Below are positions 38,281 through 49,194 of a stretch of DNA of 64,000 nucleotides, piece after piece. Source of the stretch: Christiangramia gaetbulicola (GTDB lineage Bacteria; Bacteroidota; Bacteroidia; Flavobacteriales; Flavobacteriaceae); the NCBI RefSeq assembly GCF_003054225.1, contig NZ_QBKQ01000003.1, positions 682,001-746,000 of the forward strand, written 5' to 3'. Made by a program: the position numbers and the translations under genes. Positions within the stretch are counted from its first letter, which is position 1, and every line of letters starts with the position of its first letter. The notes under the pieces are model-generated. The model worked only from the letters and a program-made list of their open reading frames with translations, did not search any database and was not told where the DNA came from.

Positions 38281-38685
38281 ATGAAAAAATTATTTTTTAC
38301 GATAGCGGTTTTGAGCATTGGTTTCACCACATTCGCACAAGAATTCAGCCCTGTAGAGGCAAAAGCTATTAAATTGATCGAATTAACTACGGGACAGCAA
38401 TTCGAAATTATGACCGAGCCACTGGTTAAAATGGTCCCTCAACATAACCAGGAAGCATTCAAAAAAGAATTAGCTCAAAGCACTACCAAGCTTTATAAAA
38501 AAATGGCCTCAATTTATACTGAAAGTTTTACCGAGGAAGAACTGGATAAGATACTTGCGTTTTACGATACACCGGTTGGGAAGAAAATGGTAGCTGTCAC
38601 TCCTGAAATTACCAAGAAAGGAATGGAAATCGGCCAGGCCTGGGGAATGGAGCTTCAGCCATTATTAGCTAAATACTCAGAATAA
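38281..38685 (+). CDS. Secreted DUF2059-family protein
   Basis: A 134-residue protein with a signal peptide ending FAQE (about residue 20). The central segment YTESFTEEELDKILAFYDTPVGKKM is the DUF2059 hallmark. Helical periplasmic protein of unknown function. It has its own downstream terminator. Confidence 0.85.
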   Translation: MKKLFFTIAVLSIGFTTFAQEFSPVEAKAIKLIELTTGQQFEIMTEPLVKMVPQHNQEAFKKELAQSTTKLYKKMASIYTESFTEEELDKILAFYDTPVGKKMVAVTPEITKKGMEIGQAWGMELQPLLAKYSE

Positions 38686-38707
38686 ATACAACCTTATTAT
38701 AATTATG

Positions 38708-38738
38708 GCCTGCCTGTTAATTAACGGCAGGCTTTTTT
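38708..38738 (+). terminator. Intrinsic terminator after the DUF2059 gene
   Basis: The stem GCCTGCC / GGCAGGC around an 11-base A/T loop, followed by six T. Confidence 0.88.
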
Positions 38739-38794
38739 ATTGTTGCTTTTCTGAAATGGAATGAAAACTCTATTTTTACTACAAAATTATAATC

Positions 38795-39634
38795 ATGTCT
38801 AAAATTGACTGGAAAGTAGCAAAGGAATACGAGGATATCACCTATAAAAAATTTAATGGCGTAGCCAGGATCGCATTTAACCGTCCTGATGTGCGCAATG
38901 CCTTCAGGCCTAAAACAACTTCAGAACTACTGGATGCGTTTCATGATGCCCATGAAGATACTTCTATTGGAGCAGTGCTTTTATCTGCCGAAGGACCCTC
39001 AACAAAAGATGGGAAATGGGCCTTCTGCAGTGGCGGAGATCAAAAAGCTCGTGGACACCAGGGGTATGTTGGGGAAGATGGTTATCACCGTTTGAATATA
39101 TTGGAAGTTCAGCGATTAATTCGATTCATGCCCAAAGCTGTAATTTGCGTGGTTCCCGGTTGGGCTGTAGGCGGAGGACATAGTCTTCATGTAGTTTGCG
39201 ATCTTACCCTGGCCAGTAAGGAACACGCCATTTTTAAACAAACAGATGCAGATGTAACCAGTTTTGATGCCGGTTATGGTTCAGCATACCTGGCGAAAAT
39301 GGTAGGGCAGAAGAAGGCTCGTGAAATATTCTTTCTTGGAAGAAATTACTCGGCTCAGGAAGCTTACGAGATGGGAATGGTAAATGCCGTGATCCCTCAC
39401 GATGAGCTCGAGGATACCGCTTATGAATGGGCGCAGGAGATCCTTGCCAAATCACCAACTTCTATTAAAATGCTGAAATTTGCGATGAACCTTACAGATG
39501 ATGGTATGGTAGGGCAGCAGGTATTTGCAGGAGAGGTTACCAGGCTGGCATATATGACAGATGAGGCAAAAGAGGGAAGAGATGCATTCCTGGAAAAACG
39601 TAAACCGAATTTTGAGAAGAAGTGGATTCCATAA
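38795..39634 (+). CDS. menB: 1,4-dihydroxy-2-naphthoyl-CoA synthase
   Basis: Crotonase-family ring-closing enzyme of menaquinone synthesis. Conserved features are FCSGGDQKARG, the oxyanion region GWAVGGGHSLHVVCDLTLAS, and SFDAGYGSAYLAKMVGQKKAREI with the catalytic aspartate and tyrosine region, plus a C-terminal DAFLEKRKPNF. Its 279 residues are typical. It is separated from menD by about 2.5 kb of other genes and is not in one tight operon with it. menA, menC and menE are not in the window. Confidence 0.95.
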   Translation: MSKIDWKVAKEYEDITYKKFNGVARIAFNRPDVRNAFRPKTTSELLDAFHDAHEDTSIGAVLLSAEGPSTKDGKWAFCSGGDQKARGHQGYVGEDGYHRLNILEVQRLIRFMPKAVICVVPGWAVGGGHSLHVVCDLTLASKEHAIFKQTDADVTSFDAGYGSAYLAKMVGQKKAREIFFLGRNYSAQEAYEMGMVNAVIPHDELEDTAYEWAQEILAKSPTSIKMLKFAMNLTDDGMVGQQVFAGEVTRLAYMTDEAKEGRDAFLEKRKPNFEKKWIP

Positions 39635-39737
39635 AATAGCGGTTCCGAGTGAAACTCATATGATCAAGAGTGGATATATTTAATTATGTGGATCATTATA
39701 TTCCCTCGTAATTAAACAGTTTAAAATATAGGATAAT

Positions 39738-39772
39738 AAAAAAGCCATGATCTCGATATCATGGCTTTTTTT
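39738..39772. terminator. Bidirectional terminator between menB and the E1 dehydrogenase gene
   Basis: AAAAAGCCATGAT / ATCATGGCTTTTT forms a strong stem with A-run and T-run on the two sides, suited to both converging genes. Confidence 0.9.
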
Positions 39773-39794
39773 ATTTCAATCGGTTTAATAAACT

Positions 39795-42200
39795 CTATCT
39801 AAGCTTTGGATATTTATTAGGATCAGATTCGTGCATTATGGAGTATATCTTTTCGAATATATCTTCTGCAGATGGTTTAGAGAAATAATCTCCATCTGTA
39901 CCGTATGCCGGTCTGTGTTCTTTAGCTGTAAGTGTTTGTGGTTTGCTATCTAAAAACCTGTAAGCATTCTGCTCATCCAGGATCTTTTGTAAAATAAATG
40001 CAGAAGCTCCTCCAGGTACATCTTCATCGATAACCAGTAACCTATTGGTTTTCTCTACACTCTTTACGATATCATGGTTAATATCAAAAGGCAATAGAGA
40101 TTGTACATCTATAACTTCAGAATTAATGTCTACTTCCTGTAATTCTTTAGCAACTTCCTCTACAATCCTTAAAGTTGAACCATATGAAACCAGGGTAATA
40201 TCAGTTCCTTCTTTAACAGTTTCGGTTACTCCAATCGGTGTTTTAAATTGCCCCAGGTTCGTTGGTAATTTCTCCTTTAAACGATATCCATTAAGGCATT
40301 CTATAACAAGGGCAGGAGTATCCAGATCTAAAAGCGTATTGTAGAATCCTGCTGCCTTGGTCATATTTCTAGGGACAAGTACATACATTCCTCTTAAAAG
40401 GTTTAGAAGTCCGCCCATTTGCGAACCACTATGCCAGATCCCTTCCAGCCTGTGACCACGGGTTCTAACGATAAGAGGTGCCTTTTGCTTTCCTTTAGTT
40501 CTGTAATGAACGGTAGCCAGATCGTCACTCATTCCCTGAAGACAGTACATTACATAATCAAGGTATTGGATCTCGGCGATTGGTCTAAGACCTCGCATAG
40601 ACATTCCAATTCCCTGTCCTAAAATGGTAGCTTCTCTAATTCCGGTATCAGAAACTCTGAATTCACCATACTTTTTCTGAAGTCCTTCAAGTCCCTGGTT
40701 AACATCTCCGATCTCTCCGGAATCTTCCCCGAAGATCAGGGTCTCAGGCCTGCTGCTGAAAATAGCATCGAAGTTATCTCTTAGAACGATTCTCGCGTCA
40801 ACTTCTTCAGCTTCCTCATCATAATCAGGTAATACTTCTACTTGTGTGTCCTCTTCTTTATATAAATAAGCGGCATAGTCTTCATGCGCCTGATCGGCAA
40901 AATCATTTAGCCAGTTAATAAGAGCAGCTTTTTCAGCAGATTCCTCACCAATCAAATATCTAAGGCATCTTCTACCGGCAGAAACAAGATCCTTTTTAAG
41001 AGGTTCTTTATTTCCGGCAACTTCTTTATTTATCGTTTTGATAAAATTCCCATTCGCACTAGCTTTAGCAGCATCGTCCAGTAATTTTACCAGTTCTTTT
41101 TGTTTAGCTAGGGTAGGATTTAGATAAGCTGTCCAGGCATTATGCTTGGCTGTTCTTATCTCTTTTTTTATCTCTTTTTCAAGTTCATCAAGTTTCTCTG
41201 CGGTAGCGAAATCATTTTCTATGATCCACTCCCTGAACTTAAGATTACAATCGTGCTCTTTCTCCCAGTTAAGTCTTTCTTCAGATTTATATCTCTCGTG
41301 AGATCCTGAAGTAGAGTGCCCTTGCGGCTGGGTTAGTTCGATCACATGGATTAACACCGGGCAATGCTCATTTCTGGCAATAGCTGACGCTTTTTCATAG
41401 GTATCTACAAGCTTGGGATAATCCCAGCCTTCTACGACCATGATCTCGTAACCTTTATTTTCTTCATCTCTCTGGAATCCTTTAAGAATTTCAGAAATAT
41501 TTTCTTTTGTGGTTTGATGTCTTGCATGAACAGAGATCCCATATTCATCGTCCCATACGTTCATTACCATAGGTACTTGTAGTACTCCCGCGGCATTGAT
41601 GGTTTCCCAGAAATGACCTTCACTGGTACTAGCATTTCCTATGGTTCCCCAGGCGATCTCATTTCCTTTATCAGAAAATTTAGTAGCGTCTATTCCGTCT
41701 ACATTTCGGTAGATCTTCGAAGCCTGAGCAAGCCCAAGTAATCGAGGCATTTGTCCCGCAGTTGGAGAAATATCTGAACTGGAGTTTTTCTGCTCCATTA
41801 AATTTTTCCATTCTCCATTTTCATCCAGGCTGTGGGTCATAAAGTGACCTCCCATCTGGCGTCCTGCAGACATTGGTTCGTTTTCTATATTGGTATCGGC
41901 ATAAAGGCCGGCAAAAAATTGTTCTGGTGTAAGTTCGTTGATCGCCATCATGAAGGTTTGATCACGGTAATATCCAGATCTAAAATCCCCATTCTTAAAA
42001 GCTTTGGCCATGGCTAACTGTGGTACTTCCTTTCCGTCACCAAATATTCCGAACTTCGCCTTCCCGGTAAGCACCTCTCTTCGTCCTAAAAGGCTACACT
42101 CACGGCTGGTAACAGCAGTTCTGTAATCTTTAAGCACTTGAGACTTAAATTCATCAAATGAAATTGAATTTTCAGTTTGTGTTTCGCTTTGCATGAACAT
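39795..42200 (-). CDS. Fused alpha-beta 2-oxoisovalerate (branched-chain 2-oxoacid) dehydrogenase E1
   Basis: Thiamine-diphosphate E1 component of a 2-oxoacid dehydrogenase complex, with alpha (about residues 20-380) and beta (about residues 460-800) subunits fused in one chain of about 800 residues, as is common in Bacteroidota. The alpha half has GRQMGGHFM and the TPP-binding GNASTSEGHFWETINAA. The beta half has IFGEDSGEIGDVNQGLEG and ends with the transketolase-C domain. The frame opens at a TTG (42218); the ATGs at 42200 or 42194 are more likely starts. No E2 or E3 gene lies next to it. Substrate class is inferred from similarity. Confidence 0.87.
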   Translation of the reverse strand: MFMQSETQTENSISFDEFKSQVLKDYRTAVTSRECSLLGRREVLTGKAKFGIFGDGKEVPQLAMAKAFKNGDFRSGYYRDQTFMMAINELTPEQFFAGLYADTNIENEPMSAGRQMGGHFMTHSLDENGEWKNLMEQKNSSSDISPTAGQMPRLLGLAQASKIYRNVDGIDATKFSDKGNEIAWGTIGNASTSEGHFWETINAAGVLQVPMVMNVWDDEYGISVHARHQTTKENISEILKGFQRDEENKGYEIMVVEGWDYPKLVDTYEKASAIARNEHCPVLIHVIELTQPQGHSTSGSHERYKSEERLNWEKEHDCNLKFREWIIENDFATAEKLDELEKEIKKEIRTAKHNAWTAYLNPTLAKQKELVKLLDDAAKASANGNFIKTINKEVAGNKEPLKKDLVSAGRRCLRYLIGEESAEKAALINWLNDFADQAHEDYAAYLYKEEDTQVEVLPDYDEEAEEVDARIVLRDNFDAIFSSRPETLIFGEDSGEIGDVNQGLEGLQKKYGEFRVSDTGIREATILGQGIGMSMRGLRPIAEIQYLDYVMYCLQGMSDDLATVHYRTKGKQKAPLIVRTRGHRLEGIWHSGSQMGGLLNLLRGMYVLVPRNMTKAAGFYNTLLDLDTPALVIECLNGYRLKEKLPTNLGQFKTPIGVTETVKEGTDITLVSYGSTLRIVEEVAKELQEVDINSEVIDVQSLLPFDINHDIVKSVEKTNRLLVIDEDVPGGASAFILQKILDEQNAYRFLDSKPQTLTAKEHRPAYGTDGDYFSKPSAEDIFEKIYSIMHESDPNKYPKLR

Positions 42201-42388
42201 ATTTTTGGATGGTAACAAATGTAACGAAAAGTATGATTAAATACAATTCAAATTTTTGAGCTAAAATTGATAATAATGCAATTTTAACCTTTATTTGATA
42301 TTTATATTAGAATTAAATACTTCATTATTCCGAATTCGTTGATAATACCGAAATTCAGATAGGGATAATTTAATATTTAATTTTTTGC

Positions 42389-45199
42389 TTAATACCAACG
42401 TCTGGTAAACAGCCTTATTAACGTATTCAGATCCAGAGCTACAATAAATCTTACCCTTTGATCATAATCTGGTTGTCCTACTTCCCAACCTAAACTTGAA
42501 TAAACGGGGAAGAAGAGTTCAAAATAATCCTGAACCAGGCTTACCCTCACTCCAGAATCAAATAATAATTCACCACTTTCTCCCTTGTTCTTTACAACCC
42601 CAACGTCACCGTAGGCATAGATCCAGTTCCAGATATTGGTGCTTGCATTTACCGTGGCGATCCACTCGTTAGCATATTCTGGCTGTAACTGGGACTTAAA
42701 GCCACCTTCAGCCACAATGATCTGCTGGCTGAACAGTCCGCTGCCCTGGCTACGACCATAATAATTATAATCGAACATATAATCTGTTGGTCGGTCCAGG
42801 GCAAAGCTGAAGTAGTCGTTAGACCTGGCATCATTATATAAAAAGGCTCCGGAGAAAAACCTAAGGTTTATCTGGCGGTTGTTGGTAAATAGTTTCCTGT
42901 ACTCTGCAGTAATAGCTACTTTACTGAACTTATCTGAAAGCTGATAATCGAAAGAAGCGGTTAAATGCTTTAGAAAATTAGGATTGCTGTAGCTATAATT
43001 TACATTAAAAACATTGTAGTCTGGCTGAAGAAGCGGCGCTTCTGGATTCTGATCCCTGCGAACGTTCACGTTTCTAAGCAATAATCTTTGACGTTCGTTG
43101 CTTCTTAAATAAGAGTTACGAAAAGAAAAGGTTAGAAAAGGCGTGAATTTTTCATAGAACAGGTCATACCCATAGGAAAATCTTGTCCCACCAATCCCGT
43201 AATAGATACCATATAGTTCTTTATTTTCGAACTGATGTGCATTATAAATGGAAGCTGAACCAACCAGAGTTTCACTGGTAAAACCATATTTAGGTGAAAT
43301 AGCGAAATTAAAGGTTCTGCTCAGGATGGTCTTATTATATAATTTAGGTCCAATAGACACCCCATCATAAAGGTTATAATCAAATTCAGGCATAAAGAAG
43401 ACCTGGTGATATCTTGGATCTTCAACATCCTGCAATAATCTAAACTGAATTGGTTTATCCAAAAGCTTGGTAACCCCGGCATAGTTATTTCGCTGGTTAA
43501 ATTCAGGGATTTCCTGGTTGTAATTGAGGGCCAGTCTTTCTATGTCATCTTTTGGTATAGTAACGCTCAGGGTATCACGCACGTTTTCAACCCAGGTCTT
43601 GTATACTTCCTTCCCGTCCTTAAGGCCGTAAAGGCTTACGGGCATGTTATTGTCACGCCTGTTTTGAATGGTCACCTTCAATGAATCTCCAAGCTTTTCA
43701 ACATCCTTTATCTTAAAATCGATCTTTTTGTTAGTGTTTACATAGTCATCAAAAAACCATGAAATATCTTTGGTAGCATTTTTCTGAAGAATTTCCGCAA
43801 AATCTTCATCGGTAACCCTTTTCAGTTTATATTTTTTATAAAATTCTGAAATAGACTCACTAACCGATTCGTCTCCCAGGAACTCTTCCAGGTACTTTAA
43901 ACCAACCCCGGCTTTATAAGCATTCGCAATATTCTTATTGAATTTCACCAGCGAGTCCTGGCTTGTTGTAAGAGGCTGGTCCAGGTTTAGCCTGGCCATG
44001 TTCATGTAGAGGAACTGGTACTGATCGTTAAATTCCAGGTCTGCCAGATGAAACCACCGAATACCTATGATCTTACTCAGGCTTCCAATAAGTTTCATAT
44101 TAGGATAATAAGTATCCACATAATCCATCATGAGTGAGACCATAATGGCATCTGTCACCCATTTTTCCTGCCTTGGATTAATGAAAATAGTATTCTTAAG
44201 ATAATGGGCGGTGATGGTCTTGAATAGTTTTATGTCATATTGAAATCCATCGGGAAATGGTCTTATAAAACTGGGTAATTGATTAAGACCATAAATTGGA
44301 CTGTTTAGATAATCCTCCTGGGTAATGAAAATATTCTTATGTGGATATTCGCCGAGCCTGTCTTCCAGGAAGCCTACGGTTCTTTCCAGAAGCGTATTCT
44401 TTATGTCGAACTGAATATCTTCATCCTTAATGTTGGTAATTACCTGGTTCCCGTTCGTACTAATAGATTCGAAAATAAAGGATCTGGTAATATAGAGTTC
44501 GCTATCTACTCTTTGCTCTCCTTCAAAATTAATGGTTTTAAATCCCTGTCTGGTTTGGGTTCTTCGAAGATTCAATGCAGAAGCCGCATAATATTCGGTA
44601 GGGATATCTATTTTTAGTTTAATGCTATATGGTTTTACATATTGCATACCCAGGTCTTTGTGGCTGTAAAGTTTCCAGCCATTGTCTAATGGCGCAGGCA
44701 CCATATACCAGTATCTTAACTTATAGTTGCCTTCATTGTCGCGACCGTATCTGGTAAATTTATCATCAGGAATTTTAAGATCATAGCTTAAATTCAGGTT
44801 GATGGAATCCCCTGGTTTTAATGGCTTCTGAAGCTTAATTCTTAGCAGGTCTACTACATTACCGGGCCTGTCCCAGTCAAGATCTGAATTTCCATTCTCC
44901 TTAATTGAGTGGATGGTGGTATGTCCTCTTTCATGATCTTTAGCAAAATGAAAACGTCTCGCATAATCTTCTGCGAAACGTTTTGCTAATGCTGATGTTT
45001 TAGTGCTGAAAGCGTTGTTCCAGTCATTCAGGTAAATCGTTACTAATTCCCTGTTTTCGGTATTTACGAACTTGATCTTCTGGTCTATACTAATCGTGTG
45101 AGTGCTATCAATAAGACGTGCGCTAACATCGATGGCATTCTGAGAAGAAAGACATCCTGAAAAAAATAAAAATATCAGGAAAAACTGAAGGTGTTTCAA
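42389..45199 (-). CDS. M1-aminopeptidase-like outer-membrane protein with degenerate zinc site
   Basis: A 936-residue exported protein (signal peptide with a possible lipobox FSGC at Cys16). The N-terminal half follows the M1 gluzincin layout, with a beta domain, a GAMEN-like YGLNQLP segment and a catalytic-type helical domain. The zinc motif HExxH is replaced by HYLKN (residues 332-336), and the usual WxxE is WVTD, so it should not be an active aminopeptidase. The C-terminal ~350 residues are rich in alternating aromatic beta strands and end in RRWY, like an outer-membrane beta-barrel. The function is unknown. Confidence 0.72.
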   Translation of the reverse strand: MKHLQFFLIFLFFSGCLSSQNAIDVSARLIDSTHTISIDQKIKFVNTENRELVTIYLNDWNNAFSTKTSALAKRFAEDYARRFHFAKDHERGHTTIHSIKENGNSDLDWDRPGNVVDLLRIKLQKPLKPGDSINLNLSYDLKIPDDKFTRYGRDNEGNYKLRYWYMVPAPLDNGWKLYSHKDLGMQYVKPYSIKLKIDIPTEYYAASALNLRRTQTRQGFKTINFEGEQRVDSELYITRSFIFESISTNGNQVITNIKDEDIQFDIKNTLLERTVGFLEDRLGEYPHKNIFITQEDYLNSPIYGLNQLPSFIRPFPDGFQYDIKLFKTITAHYLKNTIFINPRQEKWVTDAIMVSLMMDYVDTYYPNMKLIGSLSKIIGIRWFHLADLEFNDQYQFLYMNMARLNLDQPLTTSQDSLVKFNKNIANAYKAGVGLKYLEEFLGDESVSESISEFYKKYKLKRVTDEDFAEILQKNATKDISWFFDDYVNTNKKIDFKIKDVEKLGDSLKVTIQNRRDNNMPVSLYGLKDGKEVYKTWVENVRDTLSVTIPKDDIERLALNYNQEIPEFNQRNNYAGVTKLLDKPIQFRLLQDVEDPRYHQVFFMPEFDYNLYDGVSIGPKLYNKTILSRTFNFAISPKYGFTSETLVGSASIYNAHQFENKELYGIYYGIGGTRFSYGYDLFYEKFTPFLTFSFRNSYLRSNERQRLLLRNVNVRRDQNPEAPLLQPDYNVFNVNYSYSNPNFLKHLTASFDYQLSDKFSKVAITAEYRKLFTNNRQINLRFFSGAFLYNDARSNDYFSFALDRPTDYMFDYNYYGRSQGSGLFSQQIIVAEGGFKSQLQPEYANEWIATVNASTNIWNWIYAYGDVGVVKNKGESGELLFDSGVRVSLVQDYFELFFPVYSSLGWEVGQPDYDQRVRFIVALDLNTLIRLFTRRWY

Positions 45200-45276
45200 T
45201 TAGCAATAGATTTAGAACTGATAAGCAATCAGGGCTAAATATAATCAATCTTTAATTCCTTCAACCGTCCGTTTAA

Positions 45277-45966
45277 CTAGAAATTAGGACTAAGATTATA
45301 TTCGCCGTAGAATTGGTCAAGTATTTCAATAACTTCATCTTCGGTATCCACTACCTGAACAAGATCTATGTCTGCAGCACTAATATTTTGAAAGCTATCC
45401 AACAGGGTGCTTTTGATCCAATCTACCAGGCCACCCCAGAATTCGCTGCCAACAAGGATGATCGGGAATTTATCGATCTTATGGGTTTGTATAAGGGTGA
45501 TCGCTTCGAAAAGCTCATCTAAAGTTCCAAATCCTCCAGGCATAACCACAAAGCCCTGAGAGTATTTCACGAACATTACCTTTCTAACAAAGAAGTAATC
45601 GAAATCCAGGCTTTTGTCATTATCTATATATGGATTATCGTGTTGTTCAAAAGGAAGCTCAATATTAAGACCTACCGAAGTACCTCCGGCAAGATGTGCA
45701 CCTTTGTTTCCTGCTTCCATGATCCCGGGACCACCGCCGGTGATCACACCATAACCATGATCTACGATTTTCTTAGCCACCTTTTCTGCCAGCTTATAAT
45801 ATTTCATGTCTGGCTTGGTTCTGGCCGAACCAAATATTGAAACACAGGGACCAATCTGACTTAATTTTTCGTAACCGTTTACGAATTCCCCCATGATCTT
45901 AAAGATCGCCCAGGAATCATTTGTTTTTATCTCATTCCAGGCCTTGTTCTTATTATGTGTCTTCAT
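45277..45966 (-). CDS. LOG-family protein (lysine-decarboxylase-like fold)
   Basis: A 229-residue protein with the two LOG motifs GGGPGIMEAGNKGA and PGGFGTLDE, which form the nucleotide-phosphoribohydrolase active site. In plants and bacteria relatives release free bases from nucleotide 5'-monophosphates; many bacterial genes are wrongly named lysine decarboxylase. The gap to uvrA, which precedes it on the minus strand, is only nine bases, so the two are probably co-transcribed. Confidence 0.88.
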   Translation of the reverse strand: MKTHNKNKAWNEIKTNDSWAIFKIMGEFVNGYEKLSQIGPCVSIFGSARTKPDMKYYKLAEKVAKKIVDHGYGVITGGGPGIMEAGNKGAHLAGGTSVGLNIELPFEQHDNPYIDNDKSLDFDYFFVRKVMFVKYSQGFVVMPGGFGTLDELFEAITLIQTHKIDKFPIILVGSEFWGGLVDWIKSTLLDSFQNISAADIDLVQVVDTEDEVIEILDQFYGEYNLSPNF

Positions 45967-45975
45967 TCTTTTTGA

Positions 45976-48807
45976 TTAGTGTAATTCCTTCTTAAGGAAT
46001 TTCGCAGTATAACTTTTTGTATTCTTAATAATCTCCTCGGGAGTTCCCGTTGCCACAACTTCACCACCACCTTTTCCACCTTCGTAACCAATGTCTATAA
46101 TATAGTCTGCCATTTTAATAACATCCATATTATGTTCAATTATTAAAACAGTGTTTCCTTTATTGGTAAGTGTATTTAAAACTTCCATTAAAACCCTGAT
46201 ATCTTCGAAGTGAAGTCCCGTTGTTGGCTCGTCTAATATATAGAAAGTATTTCCGGTATCACGCTTGGAAAGTTCTGTAGCCAGTTTAATTCTTTGAGCC
46301 TCTCCACCAGATAAGGTTGTAGATTGCTGACCCAGACTGATATATCCTAGACCAACATCCTGAATTGTTTTTAATTTTCTATAAATTTTAGGAATGTTTT
46401 CGAAGAAAGGAGTGGCTTCATCAATGGTCATTTCCAGGATATCTGCAATAGACTTTCCTTTATATCGTATTTCCAGGGTTTCACGATTAAACCTTTTTCC
46501 CTGGCAGGTCTCACATTCTACATAAACATCTGGCAGGAAGTTCATTTCTATGACCCTCAATCCACCACCTTTGCAGGTTTCGCATCTACCTCCTTTTACG
46601 TTGAAACTGAATCTTCCCGGTTTGTAACCTCTTATAAGGGCCTCCGGAGTTTTTGCAAAAAGATTTCTTATTTCTGAAAATACACCGGTGTAAGTTGCGG
46701 GATTAGATCTGGGTGTTCTCCCAATCGGGCTTTGGTTAATGTCTATTACCTTATCTATATGGTCCAATCCCTTTATACTCTTATAGGGTTTTGGTTTTTT
46801 TACACCATTAAAATAATGCGCATTCATGATAGGGTAGAGGGTCTCATTGATCAGGGTAGATTTTCCACTTCCTGAAACTCCGGTCACCGCGATCATCTTT
46901 CCTAACGGAATACTGATATTTACCTTTTTAAGGTTATTACCGGTAGCTCCCTTCAGTTCTATTTTCTTGCCATTTCCTTTTCGACGTTCCTTAGGGATCT
47001 CGATCTCTCTTTTTCCGCTTAGATAATCGGCGGTTAAAGTGTCATGTTCCATAAGTTCAGCAGGAGTGCCTTCACTAATGATCTCTCCTCCATGTTTTCC
47101 CGCGCGAGGGCCAATATCTATTACGTGATCTGCCCGCTCGATCATATCTTTATCGTGCTCTACAACGATCACCGTATTCCCTATATCACGCAGAGATTCC
47201 AGTGAATTGATAAGTTTCTCGTTGTCTCTTTGATGTAGACCAATACTTGGTTCGTCAAGAATGTAAAGTACACCCACCAATTGTGAACCAATCTGGGTAG
47301 CAAGCCTGATTCTTTGTGCTTCACCACCAGAAAGAGATTTTGAACTACGGTTTAGGTTAAGATAAGTTAAACCAACATCCAGTAGAAACTGAAGCCTGGT
47401 CCTGATCTCCTTAATAACTTCTTCTGCGATCTGCAGTTGTTTTTCTGAAAGGTTTTTCTCAATATCCTTAAACCATTCGAAAAGATCTGTAATATCGAGA
47501 TGAGAGAGTTCTGAAATATTCTTGTTGTAGATCTTAAAATATAAAGCCTCCTTTTTAAGTCTGGAACCTTCACATTCGGGACAAATTACCTTGTCCATAT
47601 ATTCTTTAGACCAGCGCCTTAATGATGAGGAATCATTATTTCTATAGGTGGTTTCTATGAAATTAGCTACACCTTCAAAGTCTATCTTGTAATCCCGGGT
47701 TATTCCTAAAGCTTTGGATTCACGGGAAAACTTTTCCTTTCCTCCATGCAGGATCATATCGAGAGCTTCCTGTGGAATTTTCTTAATAGGATCTGTTAGT
47801 TTGAAATCGAACCTTTCGGCGATCAATTCCAATTGAGAAAATACCCAGTTCTTTTTTTGTGGTCCATGCGGAGCCAGTCCACCGTTTTTAATAGACAAAG
47901 AAGTGTCTGGAATTATTTTATCGATATTAACCTGGTAAAGGCTACCAATACCATTACAGTTAGGGCAGGCACCTTTTGGTGAGTTAAAGGAGAAACTGTT
48001 CGGCTCTGGATTAGGATAACTTATCCCGGTGGTTGGACACATCAGGTTTCTGCTGAAATACCTGATATTACCAGTATCCTGTTCCAGGATCATTAGCGTA
48101 TCATCTCCATGATACATTGCCGTTTTGATGCTCTCGGTTAGACGTTTATCTGAATCTGGTTTTTCTTCAATTTTAAGCCGATCAATTACAATCTCAATAT
48201 CATGGGTTTTATATCGATCCAGCTTCATTCCCTTTTCGATATCTACCACCTCTTCGTCTGTACGAACTTTTATAAAGCCTTGCTTGGCAATTTGCTCAAA
48301 TAATTCCCTGTAGTGACCTTTCCTGCTTCTTACCACTGGGGCCAGGATGCTTACTTTTTTTCCGTTAAAATTCTCGAGGATCAATTCCTTGATCTGGGAA
48401 TCTGTATAGCTAACCATCTTTTCACCAGTGTTGTAGCTATAAGCTTCCCCGGCTCTGGCGAAAAGTAAACGCAAAAAGTCATAGATCTCGGTGATGGTCC
48501 CAACCGTACTTCTTGGGTTTTTACTGGTAGTTTTTTGTTCTATAGCAATTACAGGGGATAATCCATCGATCTTATCTACGTCTGGTCTTTCCAGGCTTCC
48601 CAGGAATTGCCGGGCATAGGCAGAGAATGTTTCAATATAACGCCTTTGTCCTTCGGCATAAATAGTGTCGAATGCCAGAGAGGATTTTCCGGAACCCGAA
48701 AGGCCGGTAATCACCACTAGTTTCTCCCGGGGGATGTTGACATCTATATTTTTCAGATTATGGACTCGGGCACCCAGTACTTCAATTCTATCTTCAGTTT
48801 TTGCCAT
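45976..48807 (-). CDS. uvrA: Excinuclease ABC subunit A
   Basis: DNA-damage recognition ATPase of nucleotide excision repair. It has two ABC ATPase modules with Walker A loops [13 protein letters not shown] (about residue 30) and [13 protein letters not shown] (about residue 630), ABC signatures [12 protein letters not shown] and [12 protein letters not shown], and zinc-finger cysteine pairs ([14 protein letters not shown] and CETCQG). I prefer the ATG at 48807 over an upstream TTG, giving 943 residues, the normal length. It diverges from the LuxR-type gene. Confidence 0.97.
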   Translation of the reverse strand: MAKTEDRIEVLGARVHNLKNIDVNIPREKLVVITGLSGSGKSSLAFDTIYAEGQRRYIETFSAYARQFLGSLERPDVDKIDGLSPVIAIEQKTTSKNPRSTVGTITEIYDFLRLLFARAGEAYSYNTGEKMVSYTDSQIKELILENFNGKKVSILAPVVRSRKGHYRELFEQIAKQGFIKVRTDEEVVDIEKGMKLDRYKTHDIEIVIDRLKIEEKPDSDKRLTESIKTAMYHGDDTLMILEQDTGNIRYFSRNLMCPTTGISYPNPEPNSFSFNSPKGACPNCNGIGSLYQVNIDKIIPDTSLSIKNGGLAPHGPQKKNWVFSQLELIAERFDFKLTDPIKKIPQEALDMILHGGKEKFSRESKALGITRDYKIDFEGVANFIETTYRNNDSSSLRRWSKEYMDKVICPECEGSRLKKEALYFKIYNKNISELSHLDITDLFEWFKDIEKNLSEKQLQIAEEVIKEIRTRLQFLLDVGLTYLNLNRSSKSLSGGEAQRIRLATQIGSQLVGVLYILDEPSIGLHQRDNEKLINSLESLRDIGNTVIVVEHDKDMIERADHVIDIGPRAGKHGGEIISEGTPAELMEHDTLTADYLSGKREIEIPKERRKGNGKKIELKGATGNNLKKVNISIPLGKMIAVTGVSGSGKSTLINETLYPIMNAHYFNGVKKPKPYKSIKGLDHIDKVIDINQSPIGRTPRSNPATYTGVFSEIRNLFAKTPEALIRGYKPGRFSFNVKGGRCETCKGGGLRVIEMNFLPDVYVECETCQGKRFNRETLEIRYKGKSIADILEMTIDEATPFFENIPKIYRKLKTIQDVGLGYISLGQQSTTLSGGEAQRIKLATELSKRDTGNTFYILDEPTTGLHFEDIRVLMEVLNTLTNKGNTVLIIEHNMDVIKMADYIIDIGYEGGKGGGEVVATGTPEEIIKNTKSYTAKFLKKELH

Positions 48808-49194
48808 AAATTTTTTCAAGGTGGCAAAGTTACTTATTGTAATTATATATAAAAAGCTATTGGCAATCTACTGATGTTAAGGTTGATGTAATTTTTTGCA
48901 AGAAGCTTTAATTCTATTATAAGAAAGGATGAAATAAGTTGCAAAGAGCAAAAGTTCCTGAAGGTTTTAAAGTCTTAAAATGAACCATTTGGCTCTCTTT
49001 TAACTTATTGAATGTCAGGATAATATTACTTGTTTTTTTTCTCACTAATGGGGGAAATCACCTATATTTGAAACTCCGAGAAACACTTACCCATATCTAT
49101 TTCCTACGAATGCCAGAGACATAACTTTATGTCCATTACGCATGCCCTGTATTTTTAAAAAAGAATATTAATTAGGTTTTAATGTCGTTGGAAG
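48808..49194. promoter_or_regulatory. Divergent intergenic region, uvrA / LuxR-type regulator
   Basis: 387 bp with no gene. The plus-strand side has GGGAAATCACCTA (49052-49064), identical to 27872-27884, overlapping TATATTTG (49063-49070), which fits the -7 consensus TAnnTTTG. A start there gives a leader of about 115 bases. I see nothing distinct on the uvrA side. Confidence 0.4.

Noticed and set aside
42389-45199. Active M1 aminopeptidase
   Set aside because: The HExxH motif and the downstream glutamate are replaced by residues that cannot bind zinc.
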